NCBI GenBank assembly: GCA_029940245.1
Contig: JAOZRF010000171.1
Location: 1-6,262, forward strand
Length of the DNA: 6,262 bases
Reading direction: 5' to 3'
Source of the DNA: Desulfobacula sp.
GTDB lineage: Bacteria > Desulfobacterota > Desulfobacteria > Desulfobacterales > Desulfobacteraceae
Both the position numbers and the translations under genes were made by a program. Positions within the stretch are counted from its first letter, which is position 1, and every line of letters begins with the position of its first letter. Positions 1 through 5,906 of the stretch are shown here, piece by piece. Under the pieces are notes generated by a model that searched no databases, was not told the DNA's origin, and saw only the letters and a list, made by a program, of their open reading frames with translations.

Positions 1-629
1 TCAGGGAACTTTTCTGCCAGGGTGAAGGACCTTTCAGATGGGCTGCCCTTTCAGGGGATCCCGAAGACATCAAAGTAACTGACAGGGAACTTCTCAAACT
101 TTTCCCTGAAAAAACCAAAATGGTCAACTGGCTGAAAATGGCCGGGGAAAAAATTGAACACATGGGACTTCCCTCACGAATCTGCTGGCTGGGGTATGGT
201 GAAAGGGAAAAAGCCGGCAAACTATTCAATGACCTTGTCAGGGATGGAAAAGTAAAGGCCCCCATTGTTATTGGCAGGGACCATCTGGACTGTGGATCAG
301 TTGCCTCCCCCTACAGGGAGACAGAAGCCATGAAAGACGGCTCCGATACCGTGGCGGACTGGGCATTGCTCAACTGCATGGCAAACATAGCATCCGGCGC
401 CACATGGGTCTCCTTCCATGATGGAGGCGGGGTGGGTATTGGATATGCCCTCCATGCAGGCCAGGTCACTGTGGCTGATGGCACGGCCGAAGCTGAAAAA
501 CGCGTAACGACTGTTCTTAGAAATGACCCGGGCACAGGGATTATCCGCCTTGCAGATGCGGGGTATGACACGGCAATTGAAGTGGCCGGCACAAAGGGTG
601 TAAAACTTCCCATGATCAATATGCATTAA
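1..629 (+). CDS. hutU: Urocanate hydratase (urocanase), C-terminal part, 5' end outside window
   Basis: Urocanase is a cytoplasmic NAD+-dependent enzyme that hydrates urocanate to 4-imidazolone-5-propionate, the second step of histidine degradation. The reading frame is open from the left edge (first full codon at base 3) to TAA at 627-629. About 208 residues are visible, roughly the last third of a protein that is usually about 550 residues. Visible family blocks are [20 protein letters not shown] near the left edge, then [14 protein letters not shown], whose Cys codon at 183-185 matches the conserved active-site-region cysteine of bacterial urocanases. These are followed by [20 protein letters not shown], the DGSDTVADW block, the glycine-rich GGGVGIG block and a C-terminal [16 protein letters not shown] block. 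The residue before the glycine block is Asp (FHDGGGVG) where many bacterial homologues, as I recall them, have His. hutI follows 48 bases downstream on the same strand, which suggests cotranscription. Identification is firm; only the N-terminus is missing. Confidence 0.97.
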   Translation, partial: RELFCQGEGPFRWAALSGDPEDIKVTDRELLKLFPEKTKMVNWLKMAGEKIEHMGLPSRICWLGYGEREKAGKLFNDLVRDGKVKAPIVIGRDHLDCGSVASPYRETEAMKDGSDTVADWALLNCMANIASGATWVSFHDGGGVGIGYALHAGQVTVADGTAEAEKRVTTVLRNDPGTGIIRLADAGYDTAIEVAGTKGVKLPMINMH

Positions 630-677
630 AAATATTTTTATATGGAACAATCCACCAAGATGGAAGGATAGAAAATA

Positions 678-1925
678 ATGGCATCTCAAATACCGGACAA
701 GATTGACACCCTTTTTATCAATTGCCATGTTGCCACCATGACAGGCAATGCCCTTTCCATTATTGAAAAAACAGCCCTGGGAGTGACCGGAAAAACCATT
801 TCATGGATTGGTAAAGAAAAAAATTTGCCTGATGCTTTAAAAATCAGATGCCAAAAAGTTATCGATTGCCAGAACGGATGGATTCTGCCGGGGTTTGTGG
901 ACTGCCATACCCATCTTATCTGGGGGGGATCAAGATCCAATGAGTTTGAAATGCGGCTTGCGGGCGCAACATACGAAGAAATTTCAAAAAAAGGCGGCGG
1001 TATATTCTCCACGGTACAAGCCACCCGCAAGGCTTCAAAGGATGAGTTGTTCATATCAGCCGCAAAACGGGTGGCTGCACTATTAAGCCAGGGAGTCACA
1101 AGTCTTGAAGTCAAATCCGGTTATGGCCTCAACCTTGAAACCGAATTAAAACTGCTTGAGGTCATCGGTCAATTGGATAAAACCTTTCCTTTGCACATCC
1201 AAGCGACATTTTTAGGAGCACATACCCTGCCCCAAGAATTTGCCGGCGATTCTGACGGCTATATTGATCTTGTGACAAAAACCATGCTGCCGGCTGTCAA
1301 AGACCAGAAAATTGCAAAGGCCGTGGATGTCTTTTGCGAGCGCATTGCCTTTACGCTTGCCCAGACAAAAAAAGTGTTTCAAACTGCAAAAGACCTTGGA
1401 CTTAAGGTCAAACTTCATGCAGAGCAATTATCTGATTCAAATGGAGCAGCACTGGCCTCTGAATTTTCTGCCCTGTCCTGTGATCACCTTGAATATCTAT
1501 CCTTGTCCGGGGCTCAAAAAATGGCTGAACACAATGTGATAGCTGTTCTTTTACCCGGAGCGTTCTATTTTTTAAAACAAACACAGAAACCGCCCGTTCA
1601 AATCTTAAAAGACCTTAAAATTCCCATGGCTGTCGCAACCGACCTGAATCCCGGCTCAAGCCCGGTTCATTCCATGACACTCATTCTCAACATGGCCTGC
1701 GTGCTCTTTGATATGACCTGTGAACAAGCATTGCTTGGCTCCACCATCAATGGTGCAAAAGCCCTGGGTCTTGAACAATCAAAGGGCAGCATTGAAAAAA
1801 GCAAGGATGCTGATCTTGTGATCTGGGATATTGATACACCGGCAGATCTCTGCTATCTTGCCGGATTTACACCCATTAAAATGGTAATGATAGAGGGCAT
1901 GATACACAACAACAATTTTAACTAA
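678..1925 (+). CDS. hutI: Imidazolonepropionase
   Basis: This cytoplasmic metal-dependent amidohydrolase opens the ring of 4-imidazolone-5-propionate to give N-formimino-L-glutamate, the third step of histidine degradation. It is complete at 415 residues, a normal length for HutI. By family alignment from memory, the metal ligands should be His77 and His79 (DCHTH after the GFVD strand), His247 (KLHAEQ) and Asp322 (ATDLNPGSSP). Other conserved blocks are RLAGATYEEI with the following KKGGGIFSTV (94-113), EVKSGYG (144-150), FLGAHTLP (178-185) and CDHLEY (268-273). The C-terminal block NGAKALGLEQSKGSIEKSKD leading to ADLVIWD is typical of amidohydrolases. The ATG at 678 was chosen because a purine-rich GGAAGGA lies at 662-668 and the N-terminal beta-sandwich begins immediately. 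The gene ends in tandem TAA TAA (1923-1928). It pairs with hutU just upstream. No hutG, hutF, ftcD or hutH follows within the window, so the next step must be encoded elsewhere. Confidence 0.97.
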   Translation: MASQIPDKIDTLFINCHVATMTGNALSIIEKTALGVTGKTISWIGKEKNLPDALKIRCQKVIDCQNGWILPGFVDCHTHLIWGGSRSNEFEMRLAGATYEEISKKGGGIFSTVQATRKASKDELFISAAKRVAALLSQGVTSLEVKSGYGLNLETELKLLEVIGQLDKTFPLHIQATFLGAHTLPQEFAGDSDGYIDLVTKTMLPAVKDQKIAKAVDVFCERIAFTLAQTKKVFQTAKDLGLKVKLHAEQLSDSNGAALASEFSALSCDHLEYLSLSGAQKMAEHNVIAVLLPGAFYFLKQTQKPPVQILKDLKIPMAVATDLNPGSSPVHSMTLILNMACVLFDMTCEQALLGSTINGAKALGLEQSKGSIEKSKDADLVIWDIDTPADLCYLAGFTPIKMVMIEGMIHNNNFN

Positions 1926-1928
1926 TAA

Positions 1929-2012
1929 GTGGGGTCTGGCTTGTTTTATTGTGCTTTTTACCAATAATTTAAAGTCGACCCCACAAAAGCGCAATAATGC
2001 AAGCCTGACCCC
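1929..2012. repeat. Imperfect palindromic REP/MITE-like element between hutI and the dehalogenase-like gene
   Basis: Two 28-base arms, 1931-1958 and 1985-2012, are inverted repeats around a 26-base loop. Of the 28 pairs, 24 are Watson-Crick, two would be G-U in RNA and two are U-U mismatches, so the transcript can fold into a long stable hairpin. The arm begins GGGGTC(T/A)GGCTTG and is repeated inverted as CAAGCCTGACCCC at the far end, resembling the terminal repeats of a tiny mobile element. A second perfect pairing exists between GTGGGGTC at 1929-1936 and GACCCCAC at 1977-1984. No U-run follows either arm, so it is not a classic intrinsic terminator. From memory, GGGGTCAGGCTTG-like palindromes recur in Desulfobacteraceae genomes near Y1-type (IS200/REP-associated) transposases; this could not be checked here. 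It ends six bases before the next gene's Shine-Dalgarno. Confidence 0.75.
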
Positions 2013-2029
2013 GGAAAGAAGGAGAACCC

Positions 2030-3394
2030 ATGACCTGCATACTGACATTTCTCAACTGGATCATCTTAATCGGCACATCTATTTTCCTTTTAGGCTTAAG
2101 CCTGTCCTCATTTAAAGAAAAAGAAATCCGGGCCGGTGTTATATCATTGTTTTTTTTTATACTGAACACGGCTTTCTGGGGCTGGTTTCTCGCAGCTTCA
2201 GCCAGGTTTCAAACCCTTAATATCCTCATTATATTCATGTTATGTCTTTTTGCCTTTGTCTCTCTCATGAAATTTTTTCCCGGCAGATCTCAAAAAAGAG
2301 ACCCCTCAAAAGCAGAACAATATGATGAACGGGATAATATGTTTGCCCGGAACAATCTTAAAAACCATCCAGAATTAATGGAAAAATATTATGCCATGCA
2401 TCCTGAAAAAAAATCAACGGACCTGCAGATCCACCAAAAGCCTGAATTCGGCGCAAAAGAACAGATTTATCATGACGTCTATACAGCCCCCTGCTATAAT
2501 GCGGCTTTTGAATATCTTGAAAGGTCCATTCCCTTATCCATGGGAAAAAAGGCTGAGAAAAAAATATCCATTGATCCTGTTCAATTCTGCAGGACCATAA
2601 AAGAGTTTGCAAAATTTTACGGGGCATGCGATGTGGGTTTTCTGCACCTGAAACCCCATCATTTTTACAGCTATAAAGGCAGACATGCATCAGGCTGGGG
2701 AAACAGACCTGACCAGACCGATAAAACCGCTGTTGTAATAGTGATCCCCATGCGGGTTGAAATGATTAAAAAAAGCCCCACAAGCAGTGTGCTCCAGGAA
2801 TCTGCACAAAAATACGTGGAAGCTGCCAAAATATCCAATATCCTGGCCGGTTATATCAGAAATTTCGGGTACCAGGCAAGGGCGCATAATGATGCAAACT
2901 ATGATGTGCTCTGTGTTCCTCTGGCCGTGGAATCAGGCCTTGGCGAACTTGGCCGGATGGGGATTTTTATGCACAGGAATCATGGCCCCTGTGTCAGGCT
3001 TGCCATTGTGACAACTGATCTTGAACTGCCGGACTCTCCTATTCCAGAGCCCCTGCATATGGAAAATTTTTGTAAAATCTGTAAAAAATGCGCTGATAAT
3101 TGTCCTTCCGGCTCCATTACCCATGGGGATGAACCTTCCAGTCGCAATTTGCGGCACTGGTCCATCCATCAGGAAAAATGTTTCTCCTATTGGAAAACAA
3201 TAGGCTCTGACTGCGGACTGTGTATTTGCGTCTGCCCATATACAAAACCAGATATATTAATTCACAAATTTGTCCGGCTTTATATTTCCAGGAACTTTTT
3301 GAACCAGAAGATAGCACTTTTTATGGACGATCTGCTCTATGGCAGGCACAAAAAAATTGCCAAAACAAATCCTGACAAGATATTTAAGTATTGA
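2030..3394 (+). CDS. Reductive-dehalogenase-family Fe-S protein with three N-terminal membrane helices
   Basis: This 454-residue protein belongs to the corrinoid-dependent reductive dehalogenase (RdhA) family by its domain pattern. Three hydrophobic segments occupy about residues 4-25, 36-57 and 62-82. A catalytic domain follows, including ESGLGELGRMGIFMHRNHGP (301-320), close to the RdhA consensus for this stretch. Two [4Fe-4S] motifs come next: C348-x2-C351-x2-C354-x3-C358-P, and C384 followed by C395-x2-C398-x3-C402-P, the bacterial-ferredoxin arrangement with the long first spacing seen in RdhA. There is no twin-arginine signal and no rdhB beside it, so the membrane helices appear to replace both. 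Positive residues in the first loop (K29, K31, R34) and after helix 3 (K81, R86, K89, R90) predict a cytoplasmic catalytic domain. AAGGAG at 2019-2024, five bases before ATG, fixes the start. The main alternative, epoxyqueuosine reductase QueG, is related but lacks such helices. Family membership is good; substrate and even dehalogenation are unproven. Confidence 0.85.
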   Translation: MTCILTFLNWIILIGTSIFLLGLSLSSFKEKEIRAGVISLFFFILNTAFWGWFLAASARFQTLNILIIFMLCLFAFVSLMKFFPGRSQKRDPSKAEQYDERDNMFARNNLKNHPELMEKYYAMHPEKKSTDLQIHQKPEFGAKEQIYHDVYTAPCYNAAFEYLERSIPLSMGKKAEKKISIDPVQFCRTIKEFAKFYGACDVGFLHLKPHHFYSYKGRHASGWGNRPDQTDKTAVVIVIPMRVEMIKKSPTSSVLQESAQKYVEAAKISNILAGYIRNFGYQARAHNDANYDVLCVPLAVESGLGELGRMGIFMHRNHGPCVRLAIVTTDLELPDSPIPEPLHMENFCKICKKCADNCPSGSITHGDEPSSRNLRHWSIHQEKCFSYWKTIGSDCGLCICVCPYTKPDILIHKFVRLYISRNFLNQKIALFMDDLLYGRHKKIAKTNPDKIFKY

Positions 3395-3456
3395 ACAAAA
3401 ACCCCGAAATATAGTTTTCAATTTTATTTAGAGATTTGCAACTATCCGAGATTGTT

Positions 3457-4125
3457 TTAGGATTCAAACACAACCTTAACATCAAGGGCAATCCATTCTC
3501 CATCACTAAACACAATGGGGTTGATATCTAACTGGCTTAATTTATCCCCCAGGTCATGGGCAAGCCATGACACCTGTGAAATGGTTATCGCAAGTTTTTC
3601 CTTATCAAGGGTCAGCCCCCTGAAATTTTCAAATACGGGAGATAAAACCAGTTCATCAATCATATCCTTTGCTTCATTCACAGAACAAGGGGCCAGCCTG
3701 AATGATGTGTCTTTATACAATTCAGTCAAGACCCCGCCTGCCCCCACCATTACAGCATGGCCCAGAGCTGGATCTTTGATGATCCCGATAATAAATTCCG
3801 GTCCCATATAGCTGCTTTGATTTTCAACAAGGATATTCTCATTGGGAAACCGCTTTTGTATCATTGCAAAATTATCTTGAACACTTTCATTGTCATTATT
3901 TAACACAACGCCCTGAAGCTCGGTTTTGTGCAGGATATGTGAAGAACAGACCTTTAATACATACGGCGGATCAATTCCACTGAGGTCAAACCCATCTTCC
4001 GGCTTAAGTCTCTTGCCGCAAGGCACTTTAATTGAATAGAGGTTTACCAGTTGTTTGGCATCAAATTCATCGGGATGTTCTTTATCTTCAAGATTTTCAA
4101 ACCAGAGCTTTAGTCTTTTTTCCAT
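3457..4125 (-). CDS. NDP-forming acyl-CoA synthetase, beta subunit (ATP-grasp)
   Basis: This 222-residue protein is the ATP-grasp nucleotide-binding subunit of an ADP-forming (acetate:CoA ligase type) acyl-CoA synthetase. Such enzymes convert acyl-CoA + ADP + Pi to acid + CoA + ATP, reversibly, in the cytoplasm. Visible blocks are PYVLKVCSSHILHKTELQGV (54-73), matching the family's VLK-x-S-x-ILHK-x-GGV region; His66 is the probable second phosphohistidine site known from archaeal enzymes. Next are GPEFIIGIIKDPALGHAVMV (108-127) with GAGGVLTELYKDTSFRLAP following, and the C-terminal DINPIV with ALDVKVVF (200-220). The length fits a stand-alone beta subunit, about 230 residues. Its AGGAGG (4136-4141) overlaps the end of the alpha gene, only five bases separate the two frames, and translational coupling is likely. 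Many bacterial homologues are fused alpha-beta chains of about 700 residues; here the subunits are separate. The acyl substrate cannot be deduced. Confidence 0.9.
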   Translation of the reverse strand: MEKRLKLWFENLEDKEHPDEFDAKQLVNLYSIKVPCGKRLKPEDGFDLSGIDPPYVLKVCSSHILHKTELQGVVLNNDNESVQDNFAMIQKRFPNENILVENQSSYMGPEFIIGIIKDPALGHAVMVGAGGVLTELYKDTSFRLAPCSVNEAKDMIDELVLSPVFENFRGLTLDKEKLAITISQVSWLAHDLGDKLSQLDINPIVFSDGEWIALDVKVVFES

Positions 4126-4130
4126 CTAAG

Positions 4131-5537
4131 TTATGCCTCCTGATCAAGCCTTTGTTTTATTTTTGTTCTTTCCACCAGGAACCGGGCAGCCCGGACCGCT
4201 CTTCCAACGGAAGGATATGCTGCCACACCTGCATAGAATAAATTTTTAATGCTGTTATCTGTAAAAGGCCCATATTTTGTGAATACAATAACAGGTTTAT
4301 CTGATTTCTTGATTTTATCGGCAATGATATCGATCAGGTTTTCAGTAATCCCGGGCGGTGCAAAAAAAGCAATACAGATGATAATATCCACCCCATCATC
4401 CTCAATCAAGGCATCAAGGCTTTGTGAAAACATGATGTCATCCGCACTTGCCGTGATGTCAACAGGATTCTCACAGGCTGCAAAGGGAAAGGCGGCTTCT
4501 TTTATTCGCTTTTTAGTGGTTTCAGAAAGTTCTGCCATTAAAAGCTTTGCCCGCTTGTCATTGTTCTCGATAAAATCAGTGCACATCACCCCATAACCGC
4601 CGGCTGCGGTTAAAACAGCCACACGGTTTCCCGGGGCACCCGGGAGCATGGAAAGAACCTTGGTGGCATCGCAGAATTCTTCATCATCAAAAACCCGCTG
4701 AATCCCGAATTGTTTTAATGCACCGCTTATCACATTATCCGATCCAGCAAGTTTTCCAGTATGGGAACTGACAGCGCAAACACCAGTATGGGTTCTTCCG
4801 GCCTTTAACACAACCACGGGTTTTTTTCTTGCGGTTTCTTTTGCAGATGTTAAAAACTGCCTGCCCTTTTCAATATTTTCAAGGTAAAACCCCAGGCAGT
4901 TTGTCTTTTTATCCTGGGAAAAATATTTAAGAAAATCAATTTCATCAAGATCACACTTGTTGCCCAGGCCCACAAAAGCCCGCATGCCATAGCCAGTATT
5001 GGCTGCATACCCCAGCGCTTCAACACCCACAGAACCACTTTGAACAATACAGGCAACCTGGCCGTTTCTGTCAAGGGATTTGTCCCCGTGCTCAACAAAG
5101 ATTGTATCAATATTTTCATCAGGCAAAAATATCCCAAGGGAATTGGGGCCAAGGATATTGACATTATTCTTTTTTGCCATGCTTGTTAATTTTTCTTCCA
5201 GATCCCTGCCCTGAGCACCCACTTCACCAAACCCGCCTGCCACAATAATATAATTGGGGATTCTCTTTTTAATACACATTTCCACGGATTTTACTGCGGC
5301 TTCTGCAGAAATGGTAATAATGGCAAGATCAATATCTTCCGGCAAAGACTGGATATCAGGGCTGACCTTATACCCTTCAATGGCTGTCTCCTTAGGATTT
5401 ACGGGAAACAAACGCCTTCTTGAACCCAGAAGCCGCCTGAAAATAATCCCCCCAACTTTATCTTTAGACTTTGATGCGCCGATTACAGCTATTTTTTTTG
5501 GATCTAATAGTCGTTTTAATAATGCAATTTTATCCAT
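4131..5537 (-). CDS. NDP-forming acyl-CoA synthetase, alpha subunit (CoA-binding and ligase domains)
   Basis: This 468-residue partner of the downstream beta subunit binds CoA and carries the catalytic phosphohistidine. The N-terminal Rossmann-like CoA-binding domain shows KKIAVIGAS (14-22), VGGIIFRRLL (28-37) and FPVNPK (44-49), then AGGFGEVG (100-107) and GPNSLG (130-135). The succinyl-CoA-synthetase-like domain has VQSGSVG (165-171), GLGNKCDLDEIDFL (190-203) and FYLENIEKGR (217-226). Its SSHTGKLAGSD (257-267) contains His259, the probable phosphorylated residue by comparison with archaeal enzymes. Glu220 would be the residue stabilising the phosphohistidine. The third ligase domain contains AAGGYGVMCTD (311-321) and ENPVDITASA (356-365). 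The GPN-x-G motif has Ser where most homologues I recall have Cys. The ATG at 5537 is preceded by GAGGAGG at 5550-5556, a somewhat long 12-base gap, and the protein begins just before the Rossmann strand as is usual. It is the first gene of a two-gene operon, divergent from the ParD-like gene. Confidence 0.92.
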   Translation of the reverse strand: MDKIALLKRLLDPKKIAVIGASKSKDKVGGIIFRRLLGSRRRLFPVNPKETAIEGYKVSPDIQSLPEDIDLAIITISAEAAVKSVEMCIKKRIPNYIIVAGGFGEVGAQGRDLEEKLTSMAKKNNVNILGPNSLGIFLPDENIDTIFVEHGDKSLDRNGQVACIVQSGSVGVEALGYAANTGYGMRAFVGLGNKCDLDEIDFLKYFSQDKKTNCLGFYLENIEKGRQFLTSAKETARKKPVVVLKAGRTHTGVCAVSSHTGKLAGSDNVISGALKQFGIQRVFDDEEFCDATKVLSMLPGAPGNRVAVLTAAGGYGVMCTDFIENNDKRAKLLMAELSETTKKRIKEAAFPFAACENPVDITASADDIMFSQSLDALIEDDGVDIIICIAFFAPPGITENLIDIIADKIKKSDKPVIVFTKYGPFTDNSIKNLFYAGVAAYPSVGRAVRAARFLVERTKIKQRLDQEA

Positions 5538-5570
5538 GATTTTTTTATTCCTCCTCTGGAAATTGATCCA

Positions 5571-5599
5571 TTTTTATTATTCTATAATAATATAGTCAA
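5571..5599 (-). promoter_or_regulatory. Candidate sigma70-type promoter for the acyl-CoA synthetase operon
   Basis: On the minus strand a TTGACT -35 box (5594-5599, five of six consensus bases) is followed after 17 bases by TAAAAA (5571-5576, four of six). This would start transcription near 5564, leaving a leader of about 27 bases that contains the GAGGAGG ribosome binding site at 5550-5556. The surrounding DNA is so AT-rich that chance -10-like hexamers are common, so the -35 box and geometry carry most of the weight. Confidence 0.4.
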
Positions 5600-5678
5600 G
5601 GTAAAGAATCTAAAAATATTGGTTGCAAAAGACAACCCCTATTATTAAAATGAAACCAAAACCATTTGGGGAGGATTT

Positions 5679-5906
5679 ATGGCAACAGCAGTTAAGGTAT
5701 CTGATGATCTGTTTGAGAAAGCAAAGATCAAGTCAAGGGTATTTAAAAAATCAATTGCCGGCCAGATTGAATACTGGACAAAAATAGGACAAATGATCAA
5801 AGAAAACCCAGACCTTCCATTACCGTTCATACAAGATATCCTGGTGGGAAGAGAACAGATAAAAGCCGGTCAAGGAACCCCATTAAAATGCGAATTTATG
5901 CTGTAG
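5679..5906 (+). CDS. ParD-like antitoxin family protein (ribbon-helix-helix type)
   Basis: This 75-residue protein fits the ParD-like antitoxin family (Pfam ParD_like) from end to end. Its N-terminal strand, ATAVKVSDDLFEKAKIKS (2-19), has the ribbon-helix-helix pattern used for operator binding and dimerisation. It is followed by the family-typical KSIAGQIEYWTKIGQMIKEN (24-43) and a C-terminal tail FIQDILVGREQIKAGQGTP (50-68). In typical type II systems such a protein would neutralise a toxin and repress its own promoter. The ATG is preceded by GGGGAGG (5668-5674) with a short four-base gap. No ParE/RelE toxin lies beside it. The next gene is a metallophosphoesterase starting at 5888 inside its 3' end, a 19-base overlap that implies cotranscription. 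Members of this family are, as far as I recall, often found without an adjacent toxin, so a solitary regulator is an equally good reading. Confidence 0.85.
   Translation: MATAVKVSDDLFEKAKIKSRVFKKSIAGQIEYWTKIGQMIKENPDLPLPFIQDILVGREQIKAGQGTPLKCEFML

Noticed and set aside
297..728. Minus-strand open frame of 143 codons opposite the end of hutU
   Set aside because: It lies antisense to clearly conserved urocanase coding sequence and runs into the start of hutI; its translation shows no recognisable domain and no good ribosome binding site.
1929..2012. Reading the palindrome as a rho-independent terminator of hutI
   Set aside because: The stem is far longer than usual, has a 26-base loop and is followed by GGAAAGAAGG rather than a T-run; on the other strand there is no T-run either.
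2030..3394. Epoxyqueuosine reductase (QueG) as the identity of the Fe-S protein
   Set aside because: QueG shares the Fe-S and corrinoid architecture but is soluble and shorter. The membrane helices and the GLGELGRMG and C384/C395-x2-C398-x3-C402 pattern fit the reductive dehalogenase family better.
3395..3456. Possible bidirectional terminator between the convergent dehalogenase-like and beta subunit genes
   Set aside because: The 62 bases are AT-rich with several T-runs, but I found no GC-rich stem to form a convincing intrinsic terminator on either strand.
4249..4596. Plus-strand open frame of 115 codons within the alpha subunit gene
   Set aside because: It is antisense to conserved ligase-domain sequence of the acyl-CoA synthetase and has the low-complexity composition of a shadow frame.
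4850..5164. Minus-strand open frame of 104 codons with hydrophobic stretches that look like membrane segments
   Set aside because: It is an alternative frame on the same strand as the alpha subunit, whose motifs (VQSGSVG, GLGNK) are unmistakable here; the hydrophobicity is an artefact of the frame.
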